Source: Kitasatospora viridis
Lineage (GTDB): Bacteria > Actinomycetota > Actinomycetes > Streptomycetales > Streptomycetaceae
Reading direction: 5' to 3'
Length of the DNA: 64,000 bases
NCBI RefSeq assembly: GCF_007829815.1
Contig: NZ_VIWT01000001.1
Coordinates: 5,915,001 to 5,979,000, forward strand
Shown here one piece after another: positions 54,384 to 62,234 of this stretch; positions within the stretch are counted from its first letter, which is position 1; each line of letters begins with the position of its first letter. A program made the position numbers and the translations under genes. A model generated the notes under the pieces. It made no database searches, was not told the origin of the DNA, and saw nothing but the letters and a program-made list of their open reading frames with translations.

Positions 54384-54400
54384 TTGCAACTCTTTCGCAA
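54384..54400 (+). promoter_or_regulatory. Nur-type nickel box upstream of sodF
   Basis: TTGCAA-CTCTT-TCGCAA fits the TTGCAA-N5-TTGCAA-like box bound by the nickel-responsive Fur-family repressor Nur in Streptomyces. It sits 63 bp before the superoxide dismutase ATG, where a repressor would block transcription when nickel is plentiful. Confidence 0.8.
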
Positions 54401-54463
54401 TAGTGTGGCTCCGGCAAGATCACCGACCCGGAACACGCCGGAACACGCCTGGAAAGGGAGCCC

Positions 54464-55066
54464 ATGGGCGCCTACACGCTGCCTGACCTGCCGTACGACT
54501 ACTCCGCGCTGGAGCGCGCGATGTCGGCGGAGATCCTGGAACTGCACCACTCCAAGCACCACGCCGCCTACGTGAAGGGGGCCAACGACACCCTGGAGCA
54601 GCTGGCCGAGGCCCGCGACAAGGAGCAGTTCGGCGGTCTCGTCGGCCTGCAGAAGACCCTCGCCTTCCACCTCTCCGGCCACGTGCTGCACTCGCTCTTC
54701 TGGCAGAACCTCTCCCCGGAGGGCGGCGACCGGCCCGACGGCGCGCTGGCCGACGCCGTCACCGAGCACTTCGGCTCCTTCGACGCCTTCCGCAAGCAGC
54801 TCACCGCCGCCACCGTCGGCGTCCAGGGCTCCGGCTGGGGCATCCTCTCCTGGGAGCCGCTCGGCAAGCGCCTGATCGTCGAGCAGGTCTACGACCACCA
54901 CGGCAACGTCGGCCAGGGCAGCACCCCGCTGCTCGCCTTCGACGCCTGGGAGCACGCCTACTACCTGCAGTACCGCAACGTCCGCCCCGACTACGTGACC
55001 CGCCTGTGGGACGTCGTCAACTGGCAGGACGTCAGCACCCGCTTCGCGGCGGCCACCGCGGGCTGA
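54464..55066 (+). CDS. sodF: Iron superoxide dismutase
   Basis: A 200-residue Fe/Mn-family superoxide dismutase. Metal ligands fit the family: His in HHSKHHAAYV near 28, His in LAFHLSGHVLHS near 76, and Asp and His in DAWEHAYYLQY near 159-163. The N-terminal YTLPDLPYDYSALE is typical. An AAAGGGAGCCC ribosome-binding region precedes ATG 54464. In Streptomyces the Fe enzyme SodF is repressed by Nur with nickel while the Ni enzyme SodN takes over; the box at 54384 supports the SodF assignment. Confidence 0.93.
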   Translation: MGAYTLPDLPYDYSALERAMSAEILELHHSKHHAAYVKGANDTLEQLAEARDKEQFGGLVGLQKTLAFHLSGHVLHSLFWQNLSPEGGDRPDGALADAVTEHFGSFDAFRKQLTAATVGVQGSGWGILSWEPLGKRLIVEQVYDHHGNVGQGSTPLLAFDAWEHAYYLQYRNVRPDYVTRLWDVVNWQDVSTRFAAATAG

Positions 55067-55150
55067 CCCGCCGTCGGGCCGTGCTCGGGCCGCGGTCGGG
55101 CTGCGGTCCAGGAAGGCGGTCCACGGGGGCGGGCGGGTACGCTCGCCCCC

Positions 55151-55330
55151 ATGACCGATCCACTCGTCGAGCTGCCCGAGCGGCTGCTGCCCCAGGTCAC
55201 CTGCCGGGGCTGCGGCCGGCCGCTGCACGACCCCGAGTCGCGGATGCTGCGCTACGGGCCCGGCTGCCGCGAGTCGGTCGAGCCGGTGCGCCGGCGCGAG
55301 GTGGCCCAGGAGGCGCTGCCGGGGCTGTGA
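55151..55330 (+). CDS. Small zinc-ribbon protein, DUF6011-like (59 aa)
   Basis: The 59-residue product, MTDPLVELPERLLPQ then CRGCGRPLHDPESRMLRYGPGC, has two Cys pairs (CxxC and a later single Cys after YGPG) of the DUF6011 type, probably a small metal-binding protein. Start ATG 55151. It ends 6 bp before the stop of the convergent PNPOx-like gene. Function is unknown. Confidence 0.7.
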   Translation: MTDPLVELPERLLPQVTCRGCGRPLHDPESRMLRYGPGCRESVEPVRRREVAQEALPGL

Positions 55331-55336
55331 GCGTGG

Positions 55337-56122
55337 TCAGACCTCGCGCCGCCGCACCCGCCGCCAGCTGTGCCGGGCGGCCTCGGCGGGCCGCCGGCCC
55401 CAGGACGGGGTCGGCGGGGTCTGCGGCGCCTGCGGCTCCACCGGAGCGGGCGCGGGCTCGAAGGGCGTGAGGTCGACCGGTGCGGGCTGCGGGACCGGCG
55501 CCCCGGTGAAGTAGTCCGGATCCTTGGGCCGTTCGCGGCGCATCCGGGTGCCCGGGGTGACCGGTTGCAGGTGCGGGATGTGCTTGGAGCAGTGGATGTA
55601 GGCCTCGTCCACCGAGAGCCGGATCCAGAACTCGGCCTTGCGGCCGGGTGCGGTCTCCAGCGGCAGCTCCGGGTAGGCGGTGCGCAGCGCGGCGTCGGGG
55701 CGCAGCTGGGCGGTGCCGTTGATGTGCAGCCCGATCCGGTCGCCGGTGAAGTCTACGAAGAGCAGCCCGAGATGGGGGTTCTCGGCGATGTTGCCGGCGC
55801 TCGCCATCACGCCGTTGCCCCGGTACTCGGGGTAGGCCAGGGTGTGCGCGTCCAGCACCTGGACGAAGCCGGGCGGGCCGGCCCGGAAGCTGGCGTCGCA
55901 GGCGCCGTGGCCGTCCGCGGTGGCCAGGAAGACCATGGTCTGCCGGGCCACGAACTCCCGCATCTGCTGGGTGAGGTAGGGCCGGACCTGGCGCTGGTAG
56001 AACTGTGCGGCGCGCTCCTCGGTGCCCAACTCCCGTTGCAGCTCGTGCTCCCCGGCCGAGCCGTGGCACATCTCGGGGGTCAGGTCGGGGCCCGGGGCGG
56101 ATCCCAGCGCGGAGTTGGTCAT
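55337..56122 (-). CDS. Pyridoxamine 5'-phosphate oxidase-family flavoprotein
   Basis: The 261-residue protein has a split-barrel FMN-binding fold: FVARQTMVFLATADGHGACDASFRAG near 55-80, then YPEYRGNGVMASAGNIAENPHLGLLFVDF near 97-125 and GLHINGTAQL. These match the PNPOx-like family that binds FMN, F420 or heme rather than true pyridoxamine oxidase. The C-terminal 60 residues are Pro-rich and probably disordered. Its ATG overlaps the stop of the flavohemoprotein gene (ATGA), so both are co-translated and may act together in redox or nitric-oxide stress defence. Confidence 0.85.
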   Translation of the reverse strand: MTNSALGSAPGPDLTPEMCHGSAGEHELQRELGTEERAAQFYQRQVRPYLTQQMREFVARQTMVFLATADGHGACDASFRAGPPGFVQVLDAHTLAYPEYRGNGVMASAGNIAENPHLGLLFVDFTGDRIGLHINGTAQLRPDAALRTAYPELPLETAPGRKAEFWIRLSVDEAYIHCSKHIPHLQPVTPGTRMRRERPKDPDYFTGAPVPQPAPVDLTPFEPAPAPVEPQAPQTPPTPSWGRRPAEAARHSWRRVRRREV

Positions 56123-57339
56123 GAGTGGTCCACCTGGTCGAGGGAGACGAACGGGTCGTGGTGCAGCCGCTCCAGCGGGATGCCGCCGCGCTGCAGCACC
56201 CGGGCGGCGGCCACCACGAGCGAGGCGGGGCCGGCCAGGTAGGCGTCGTGCTCGGGCCACGGGCCGTGCTGGGCCATGGTGTTGAGCAGCTGGGCGCCGC
56301 TGCCGGTGGTGAGCTCGTCGGCCACCGTGGCGCGCACCGCCAGCCAGCCGTGCCGGCGGGCCAGTTGGTGCAGGTCGTCCAGGCTGTAGAGCTCCTCCAG
56401 GGTGCGGGCGCCCACGTAGAGGTCGATCGGGCGGCGGGTGCCGTCCAGCACCGCCTGCTCGATCAGCGCCCGGGCGGTGGCCAGGCCGGTGCCGCCGGCC
56501 ACGCAGACCACCGGGCGCGGCGAGTGCGGGTCCAGCGCGAGGTCGCCGAGCGGTGGGCCGAGGGTGACGACGTCGCCGGTCTCGGCCTGCCGGACCAGGG
56601 CGTTGCTGACCCGGCCGCCGGTGACGGCGCGGACCAGGAAGGTGATGCTGTTGTCCCGGCGGGCCGCGTGCGCGGGGGAGTAGTAGCGCCAGGTGCGGGG
56701 CCACCAGGGGGTGGTCATGCTGACGAACTGGCCGCCTCGGTAGGGGTAGGCCTGGTCCGGCTGGACGGTGATCTCGGCCAGGTTGTGGGCGCGGCGGCGG
56801 TGGCCGGTGATCTGCGCCTGCCAGACGGCCGGGCGGTGCTTGGCGTCCTCGATCGCGGCCTGGTCCATGGCCTGGGCGGCCACGTTGTAGGCGGTGGTCC
56901 AGGCCTCGGCGGTCTCCAGGGTCCAAGCCGGGCCGGCGAAGTGCGCCAGGGTGGCCAGCAGGCACTCGCCCACCGCGCCGTAGTGCGCCGTCACCGTGCC
57001 GAACTTGCGGTGGTCGCGGCCGAGGTCGGAGCAGAACCGGGCGAGGTTGTCCGGGTCGTCCACCAGGTCCACGATCATCAGCAGGGCGCGCAGCAGGCGG
57101 TCCTGCTGGACTTCCATCCGGATCGGGAAGAGCTCGCGGACCTGTGGGTGGCGTTCGAAGAGCAGGGTGTAGAAGAACCGCGGCAGGTCGGCCGCGCAGG
57201 GTTCCACGGCGGCCACCGTGGCGCGCACCAGTTCGATCTGGCGCTTCGTCACCAAGGGTTCCGGTGCGGCGTGCTGCGCGGGCTGGGGGCGGGTCGCCAG
57301 GGCGAGACCGCCGGTCGGACGGGTGGCACGGAACTTCAC
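56119..57339 (-). CDS. Flavohemoprotein-like globin-reductase
   Basis: The 406-residue product joins an N-terminal globin (about 30-165: VTKRQIELVRATVAAVEPCAADLPRFFY..., with a probable proximal His in DLGRDHRKFG and AHYGAVGECLLATL) to a ferredoxin-reductase part. That has the FAD motif YRGGQFVSMTT and RTWRYYSPAHA, and the NAD(P)H motif VCVAGGTGLATARALIEQ near 285. This is the layout of flavohemoglobins that turn nitric oxide into nitrate. GTG 57339 follows AGGAGA by 9 bases. The FAD motif carries RYYSPA where RxYS is canonical, so FAD binding is expected. The gene leads a two-gene operon with the PNPOx-like protein. Confidence 0.88.
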   Translation of the reverse strand: MKFRATRPTGGLALATRPQPAQHAAPEPLVTKRQIELVRATVAAVEPCAADLPRFFYTLLFERHPQVRELFPIRMEVQQDRLLRALLMIVDLVDDPDNLARFCSDLGRDHRKFGTVTAHYGAVGECLLATLAHFAGPAWTLETAEAWTTAYNVAAQAMDQAAIEDAKHRPAVWQAQITGHRRRAHNLAEITVQPDQAYPYRGGQFVSMTTPWWPRTWRYYSPAHAARRDNSITFLVRAVTGGRVSNALVRQAETGDVVTLGPPLGDLALDPHSPRPVVCVAGGTGLATARALIEQAVLDGTRRPIDLYVGARTLEELYSLDDLHQLARRHGWLAVRATVADELTTGSGAQLLNTMAQHGPWPEHDAYLAGPASLVVAAARVLQRGGIPLERLHHDPFVSLDQVDHS

Positions 57340-57705
57340 GGTGAGGTTCTCCTGACCAGATCGTCACCCCCCGTGAACTGCCGGTCTGCGGCATGAACCC
57401 GACAGATTCTGCCGACCTCACCCGGTCAGGCCAAGTGCCTTGCTGTGAAACGTGTGTGAGTGTGGATTTCTGGCGCGATGGCGATCGAACTGATAGTGGC
57501 TGGTGACTCATCGAACAGTGTCGAACGCGAAGGGTGAAGGCAGGTTCCGCCGAGAATCGGGCGGTGAGCCGGGGATCGTGTGAACGAATCATGGAAAGCG
57601 ACGGTCGGTGTCGCTCCGACTGCGCTGCGCAGCGGCGGAACTGGTGAGGCTTTGGTGTTGCAGATGTGGACGTGACCCGGGACCGTCTCGCGCGTTGGAA
57701 CGGGT
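57340..57705. other. Intergenic region, flavohemoprotein / small secreted protein
   Basis: A 366-bp divergent region with no convincing gene. TCGAAC occurs at 57485, 57511 and 57521, and the centre is less GC-rich than the coding flanks. Promoters for both genes must lie here; I see no recognisable NsrR-type operator. Confidence 0.5.
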
Positions 57706-57921
57706 ATGAAGAAGCGCAGCATGCTCGCCATCACCTCGCTCGCCGTCGGATTCGCCGCCTCGCTGGCCGCGCCCAGCGCGCACGCCGCCGATGCGGTGGG
57801 CGACGGCACCACCCCCAACCTCGCGGGCAACCACACCCTGTTGGACCCGCTGCTCGGCAACCACCAGCACCAGCCGACCACCACCGGCACCGGCGACCTG
57901 CTCCCGCTCGGCGGTCAGTGA
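57706..57921 (+). CDS. Small secreted protein of unknown function (71 aa)
   Basis: ATG 57706 opens a 71-residue protein with a clear signal peptide: KKR, a hydrophobic core MLAITSLAVGFAASLAAP and a cleavage site after SAHA near 27. The mature 43 residues (ADAVGDGTTPNLAGNHTLLDPLL...HQPTTTGTGDLL) are Asn/Thr/Gly-rich with no Cys, which excludes chaplins. The ribosome-binding site is weak (GGAACGGG). I do not recognise a family. Confidence 0.7.
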   Translation: MKKRSMLAITSLAVGFAASLAAPSAHAADAVGDGTTPNLAGNHTLLDPLLGNHQHQPTTTGTGDLLPLGGQ

Positions 57922-57931
57922 GCCGAACGAC

Positions 57932-57976
57932 CGTGCCGTGCGGGGGCAGTGGCCAGGCCGGCCCCCGCACGGCACG
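57932..57976. terminator. Bidirectional hairpin terminator
   Basis: A perfect 16-bp inverted repeat, CGTGCCGTGCGGGGGC and its complement, flanks a 13-base loop. It lies between the convergent secreted-protein and DinB-like genes. Confidence 0.8.
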
Positions 57977-57987
57977 CTCCGGGCCGC

Positions 57988-58509
57988 TCAGCCCCGGCGC
58001 CGCCGCACGGCGCCGCGCACCAGCGCGGCCTGGCCGACGTGCTGGAGGTCGTCCGCCAAGGTGCTGACCAGCCGCACCGCCAGCGTGACCGGCGGGTCCC
58101 ACCCCTCGTCCACGATCCGGTCGAACTCGCCCTGCTTCAGGGCGGCCAGGTAGTCCACGCTCTGCCGGTGCACCGCCTCGTGGTAGCCGGCCAGCAGCTC
58201 CGCCGGGGCGGAGAAGGCGCCGACCTGGGCGCTGCTCGCGCCGTAGCCGCTGGCGTCCGGCGGGTAGGGCAGGGCGAACCGCGCCTGCCACTCCTGGGCC
58301 TGCCAGACCTCGGGCAGCTCCGCGAGGTCCGCGACCTGGAGGTCCTGGACCCGGGTCAGGTGCCAGACCAGCCAGCCGATCGGATTGGTGTGCCCGTCGG
58401 CGCCGCGCCAGTCGAGTTCCTCCTGGCTCAGCCCCGCCAGCGTCTCGGCGACCGCCTCCCGGACCCGCTCGAAGCCGTCGATCAGCAGTTTCGCGCTCGT
58501 CGCCGTCAT
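57988..58509 (-). CDS. DinB-like four-helix protein (DUF664)
   Basis: This 173-residue protein begins at ATG 58509 behind AAGGAGG. It contains LLIDGFERVREAVAETLAGLSQEELDWR and NPIGWLVWHLTRVQDLQVADL, the pattern of DinB/DUF664 proteins; the His in LVWHLTR and later His residues (YHEAVHRQS, DDLQHVGQ) are likely metal ligands. Relatives include mycothiol-dependent enzymes such as maleylpyruvate isomerase, but most have no known reaction. It is divergent from the MFS exporter gene. Confidence 0.85.
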   Translation of the reverse strand: MTATSAKLLIDGFERVREAVAETLAGLSQEELDWRGADGHTNPIGWLVWHLTRVQDLQVADLAELPEVWQAQEWQARFALPYPPDASGYGASSAQVGAFSAPAELLAGYHEAVHRQSVDYLAALKQGEFDRIVDEGWDPPVTLAVRLVSTLADDLQHVGQAALVRGAVRRRRG

Positions 58510-58648
58510 GGCGTCAGCCTCCTTGTCCTCGGGTGCTGCGCCCAGCCTCCCCGCCGGGGCGCGCGCGGGGGCGGACGCCGCCCGGCGGTGGCGGCCACCG
58601 CTCACCCGGACGGCGGCGGGTCGCCACCCCCGCGACACCGGACACACC

Positions 58649-58677
58649 TTGTCCGGCGGTCGGCGCTGTCCTAGGTT
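58649..58677 (+). promoter_or_regulatory. Promoter of the MFS-MarR operon
   Basis: TTGTCC (58649-58654) and TAGGTT (58672-58677) are separated by 17 bp, a good sigma70-type promoter. The predicted transcription start, about 58684, falls at the edge of the operator that follows. Confidence 0.65.
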
Positions 58678-58681
58678 CTTC

Positions 58682-58703
58682 GCTTAGTTGACGTCAGCTA
58701 AGC
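58682..58703. promoter_or_regulatory. MarR-type operator, 22-bp near-perfect palindrome
   Basis: GCTTAG and CTAAGC arms enclose TTGACGTCAG, itself centred on TGACGTCA; only one base pair breaks the symmetry. It covers the predicted transcription start of the MFS gene, so the MarR protein encoded by the second gene probably binds here and represses its own operon. Confidence 0.75.
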
Positions 58704-58717
58704 ATCCCGGGAGCGGC

Positions 58718-60418
58718 ATGACCACCAGCAACGCGACGACCAGAACCGGCGGGGTGCTCGACGCCGAGCACCCGCGCTACAAGTGGATCGCGCTCTCGAA
58801 CACCACGCTCGGCATGCTGATCGCCACCATCAACTCCTCGATCGTGCTGATCTCGCTGCCGGCGATCTTCAACGGCATCCGGCTGGACCCGCTGCAGCCC
58901 GGCAACGTCAGCTACCTGCTCTGGATGCTGATGGGCTACATGCTGGTCACCGCCGTGCTGGTGGTCACCCTCGGGCGGCTCGGCGACATCTGGGGGCGGG
59001 TGCGGATCTACAACGCCGGCTTCCTGGTCTTCACCGTCACCTCGGTGATCCTCTCGCTCGACCCGCTGCACGGCGGTGGCGGGGCGCTCTGGCTGATCGG
59101 CTGGCGGGTGGTGCAGGCGGTCGGCGGCGCGATGCTGATGGCCAACTCGGCGGCGATCATCACCGACGCCTTCCCGGCGAGCCGGCGCGGCATGGCACTG
59201 GGCGTCAACATGGTCGCGGCGATCGCCGGTTCGTTCGTCGGCCTGGTGCTCGGCGGGGTGCTGGCCGAGTGGAACTGGCGGTCGATCTTCTGGGTCAACG
59301 TGCCGATCGGCGTCGTCGGCACCCTGTGGGCCTACCGCTCGCTGAAGGAGACCGGCAGCCGGCGTCCCGGCCGGATCGACTGGTGGGGCAACATCACCTT
59401 CGCCGTCGGCCTCACCGCGCTGCTGGCCGGCATCACCTACGGCATCCAGCCCTACGGCGGCCACAGCCAGGGCTGGACCAACCCCTGGGTGCTCGCCGGA
59501 CTGCTCGGCGGTGCGGCGGTGCTCGCGGTGTTCTGCGTGATCGAGGCCAAGGTCGCCGAGCCGATGTTCCCGCTGCGGCTGTTCCGCAACACCGTCTTCA
59601 CCGGCAACAACCTGGCCACGCTGCTCGGTTCGGTGGCCCGCGGCGGCCTCCAGTTCATGCTGATCATCTGGCTGCAGGGCATCTGGCTGCCGCAGCACGG
59701 CTACGACTACGCGGACACCCCGCTCTGGGCGGGCATCTACCTGCTGCCGCTGACCATCGGCTTCCTGGCCGCCGGCCCGCTGGCCGGCTACCTCTCCGAC
59801 CGGTTCGGCGCCCGGCTGTTCGCGGCCGGCGGGCTGGTGGTGATGGCGCTCTCCTTCGCCGGACTGCTCCTGCTGCCCACCGACTTCGGCTACCCGGCCT
59901 TCGCGCTGCTGGTGCTGCTGAACGGGCTGGGCGGCGGGCTGTTCTCGGCGCCCAACACCGCGCTGATCATGGGCAGCGCGCCGGCCGCCGACCGGGGCGC
60001 GGCCTCCGGCATGCGGGCCACCTTCATGAACGCGGGGATGGTGCTGTCGATCGGGATCTTCTTCTCGCTGATGGTGGCGGGCCTGTCCGGCTCGCTGCCG
60101 CACACCCTGGAGGCCGGGCTCACCGCCCAGCAGGTGCCGCCCGGCGACGCCCACGCGATCTCCCAAGTGCCGCCGGTGGGCATGCTGTTCGCCGCCTTCC
60201 TGGGCTACAACCCGGTGCACCAGCTGCTCGGCGACAAGGTGCTGAACCAGCTGCCGGCGCAGAACGCGCAGACCCTGACGGGCCGTGAGTTCTTCCCGCA
60301 CCTGATCGCGGGGCCGTTCCACGACGGGCTGATGGTGGTCTTCGGCCTCGCCATCGCGATGTCGCTGGTGGCGGCGGTGTGCTGCCTGCCGCGCGGCCGG
60401 GCGGAGCGGAAGGGGTGA
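58718..60418 (+). CDS. MFS exporter, DHA2 (14-helix) family
   Basis: The 566-residue membrane protein belongs to the DHA2 drug:proton antiporter group. Visible motifs include LGRLGDIWGRVRIYNAG (motif A, near 92), a membrane helix carrying WRVVQAVGGAMLMANSAAI near 128, and motif C-like IAGSFVGLVLGGVLAEWNWRSIFWVNVPIG near 170-195. About 14 hydrophobic segments are present with an extended loop near 455-520. ATG 58718 follows GGGAG; a TTG at 58688 would lie inside the operator. The stop overlaps the MarR GTG, so exporter and repressor are one operon. It probably exports a hydrophobic toxic compound, which may also be the ligand of MarR. Confidence 0.92.
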   Translation: MTTSNATTRTGGVLDAEHPRYKWIALSNTTLGMLIATINSSIVLISLPAIFNGIRLDPLQPGNVSYLLWMLMGYMLVTAVLVVTLGRLGDIWGRVRIYNAGFLVFTVTSVILSLDPLHGGGGALWLIGWRVVQAVGGAMLMANSAAIITDAFPASRRGMALGVNMVAAIAGSFVGLVLGGVLAEWNWRSIFWVNVPIGVVGTLWAYRSLKETGSRRPGRIDWWGNITFAVGLTALLAGITYGIQPYGGHSQGWTNPWVLAGLLGGAAVLAVFCVIEAKVAEPMFPLRLFRNTVFTGNNLATLLGSVARGGLQFMLIIWLQGIWLPQHGYDYADTPLWAGIYLLPLTIGFLAAGPLAGYLSDRFGARLFAAGGLVVMALSFAGLLLLPTDFGYPAFALLVLLNGLGGGLFSAPNTALIMGSAPAADRGAASGMRATFMNAGMVLSIGIFFSLMVAGLSGSLPHTLEAGLTAQQVPPGDAHAISQVPPVGMLFAAFLGYNPVHQLLGDKVLNQLPAQNAQTLTGREFFPHLIAGPFHDGLMVVFGLAIAMSLVAAVCCLPRGRAERKG

Positions 60419-60939
60419 GCGGGCCGGTGCCGGGCGAGGGCTTCGACGCGCGGGAGGTGGCCCGGCTGCGGCTCGCGGTGGCCCGGCTCTACCGTCGCCT
60501 GTCCCAGGGCGCGGCGGGGGCCGAGCTGACCACCGCGCAGCTCTCCGCGCTGGCCCGGATCGAGCAGCACGGGCCGGTGCGGGTAGGCGAGTTGGCCGTG
60601 CTGGAGGAGGTCGCCGCGCCGACCATGACCCGCACCCTGGCCCCGCTGCTCGCCCAGGAGCTGGCCGAGCGGCTGGCCGATCCGAGCGACGGGCGCTCCA
60701 GCCTGGTGCGACTGAGCCGGGCCGGCACGGAGTTGCTGGCCCAGGTGCGGCGCGAGCGGTCCTCGGTGCTGGCCCGCCGGATCGCCACCCTCGACCCGGC
60801 CGACCAGGCGGTGCTGCTGGCGGCGGTGCCGGTGCTGGAGCGCCTGGTCGGCCCGGAGAGCTGCGGCCCTACTGGCCCTACTGGCCCTACTGGCCGAGCA
60901 GGTGCGCGAAGTCCTGGCCGAGCAGGGAGACCTTGGTGA
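60415..60939 (+). CDS. MarR-family transcriptional repressor
   Basis: A 174-residue winged-helix regulator starts at GTG 60415, overlapping the MFS stop, with GGAGCGGAAGGG upstream. The HTH is LTTAQLSALARIEQHGPVRVGELA...PTMTRTL, followed by the wing DPSDGRSSLVRLS, the MarR hallmark (DxRxxx). The C-terminal 25 residues after VGPESC are low-complexity (GPT)3 and Gly/Arg-rich, unlike usual MarR ends, and overlap the convergent secreted-protein gene. It probably represses the operon via the palindrome at 58682. Confidence 0.92.
   Translation: MSGPVPGEGFDAREVARLRLAVARLYRRLSQGAAGAELTTAQLSALARIEQHGPVRVGELAVLEEVAAPTMTRTLAPLLAQELAERLADPSDGRSSLVRLSRAGTELLAQVRRERSSVLARRIATLDPADQAVLLAAVPVLERLVGPESCGPTGPTGPTGRAGARSPGRAGRPW
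60865..60891 (+). repeat. Three 9-bp tandem repeats GGCCCTACT
   Basis: Three perfect units encode (Gly-Pro-Thr)3 at the end of MarR. On the other strand, the TAG stop of the small secreted protein lies in the last unit. Confidence 0.9.
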
Positions 60940-61087
60940 GGTCGCCGAGGTCGGTGACCGCGCCGACCGGAATCGTGTAGAGGTGCTCCTGCTTGCTCGG
61001 GGCCGGGTAGTTGGTGGCGGAAGCGGTGCCGGCCCCGGCCAGCAGCAGGGTGGTGGCGCAGAGCGCGAGGGTGGTGAAGCGACGCAC
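60887..61087 (-). CDS. Small secreted protein of unknown function (66 aa)
   Basis: GTG 61087 follows GGAGG by 5 bases. The 66-residue product has a signal peptide (VRRFTTLALCATTLLLAGAGTASA) with probable cleavage near 24-25, leaving about 42 residues (TNYPAPSKQEHLYTIPVGAVTDLGDLTKVSLLGQDF...). No Cys is left in the mature part. The 3' end overlaps the MarR gene tail-to-tail by 53 bp. I do not recognise a family. Confidence 0.72.
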   Translation of the reverse strand: MRRFTTLALCATTLLLAGAGTASATNYPAPSKQEHLYTIPVGAVTDLGDLTKVSLLGQDFAHLLGQ

Positions 61088-61143
61088 GGGAACCTCCGGG
61101 TAGCGGTGTGGCGCCCGGTGCAACGGGTGCCCGGGCGCGCCGG

Positions 61144-62166
61144 TCACGCGGTGTCACCCGGGCGGCCCTGCTCCCGGACCACCTCGGTGGGCGGGCGGTC
61201 GTCCCGCACCCCCAGGTAGCGCGGGTGGCGGAGCAGGCCGGCCGCAGTCCACTCGCCGAAACCGACCTGCACCACCAGCAGCGGCCTGACCCAGTGCGCA
61301 CCGCGCTCGCGCGGCGCCGGGTCGAACGGCGGGTCGGGCCGGCCGGTGGCGTCCAGGAAGCCGCGCAGGGCGTGCAGGGTCTGGGTGTCGAAGCCGGTGC
61401 CGACCTTGCCCGCGTACCGCAGCCGGCCCTCCTCGTAGTAGCCGACCAGCAGCGCGCCGAAGCCCGAACGGCTCGCGCCGGCCGGGTCGGTGAAGCCGCC
61501 GACCACGAACTCCTGGGCGTTCAGGCACTTGAGCTTGAGCCAGTCGTCGCCGCGCCCCGGCCGGTACGGGCTCTCGGCGCGCTTGGCGATCAGGCCCTCC
61601 CAGCCCCGGGCGCAGGCCTCGGCCAGCAACTGCTCGGCCTCGCCGGTGCGGTGCGGGGTGAAGCGCAGCGGCTCGGTGAACTCGACCGCCCGCCGCAGCA
61701 GCGCCTTGCGGGCGCGCAGCGGGAGCGGGCGCACGTCCTGGCCGTCCAGCCAGAGCAGGTCGAAGAGGTGCAGCACCACCGGGACGCCGGTGCGGGCGAT
61801 CGCCCGGACCTCGGTCAGGCCCATCCGCCGTTGGAGCAGGCCGAAGTCGGTGCGGTCGCCGCGCATCGCGGTGATCTCGCCGTCCACCGCGAACGCCGGC
61901 GCCGGCTGGGTGCGCAGCGCGGCGGCGAGCTCGGGGTAGGAGGCGTCCAGCGGTTTGCCGGTGCGCGAGCGCAGCCGAACCCGCCCGCCCTCGCGCAGGG
62001 CGAGCACCCGGATCCCGTCGAGCTTGCGTTCGAAGACCCAGTCGTCGGCGAAGGCGCGCCGGGCGGTGGGCTTGGCGAGCATCGGCTGACACTGCGTCAG
62101 TTCGGCTGCGTCGAGCGGGCGCAGTCGGGCGCGGAGCGGGTCGGGGAGCAGGTCGAGCGCGGGCAT
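61144..62166 (-). CDS. ATP-dependent DNA ligase (LigD/LigC-type ligase domain)
   Basis: This 340-residue protein is a stand-alone ATP-dependent DNA ligase of the kind used in bacterial end joining. The adenylated Lys is in FERKLDGIRV near 48; further motifs are AVDGEI near 94, LHLFDLLWLDG, EGLIAKR near 194 and WLKLKC near 210. An OB-fold domain follows (about 220-320, FVVGGFTDPAG...YAGKVGTGFD). No polymerase or nuclease domain is fused. ATG 62166 is the first in-frame start. The next secreted-protein start is 56 bp downstream on the same strand. Confidence 0.92.
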   Translation of the reverse strand: MPALDLLPDPLRARLRPLDAAELTQCQPMLAKPTARRAFADDWVFERKLDGIRVLALREGGRVRLRSRTGKPLDASYPELAAALRTQPAPAFAVDGEITAMRGDRTDFGLLQRRMGLTEVRAIARTGVPVVLHLFDLLWLDGQDVRPLPLRARKALLRRAVEFTEPLRFTPHRTGEAEQLLAEACARGWEGLIAKRAESPYRPGRGDDWLKLKCLNAQEFVVGGFTDPAGASRSGFGALLVGYYEEGRLRYAGKVGTGFDTQTLHALRGFLDATGRPDPPFDPAPRERGAHWVRPLLVVQVGFGEWTAAGLLRHPRYLGVRDDRPPTEVVREQGRPGDTA

Positions 62167-62234
62167 CGCAGCACGAGGCTAGCGCCGGGCGGGGCGGCGG
62201 TGCGGGAGGCGGCTGCTGACGGCGCGTCAGCGCG

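Noticed and set aside
57485..57526. TCGAAC repeats before the flavohemoprotein gene as an operator
   Set aside because: Spacing is irregular (26 and 10 bp) and the hexamer is short; mentioned only in the intergenic entry.
58688..58717. TTG start of the MFS gene at 58688
   Set aside because: It lies inside the MarR operator and at the predicted transcription start; ATG 58718 has GGGAG upstream.
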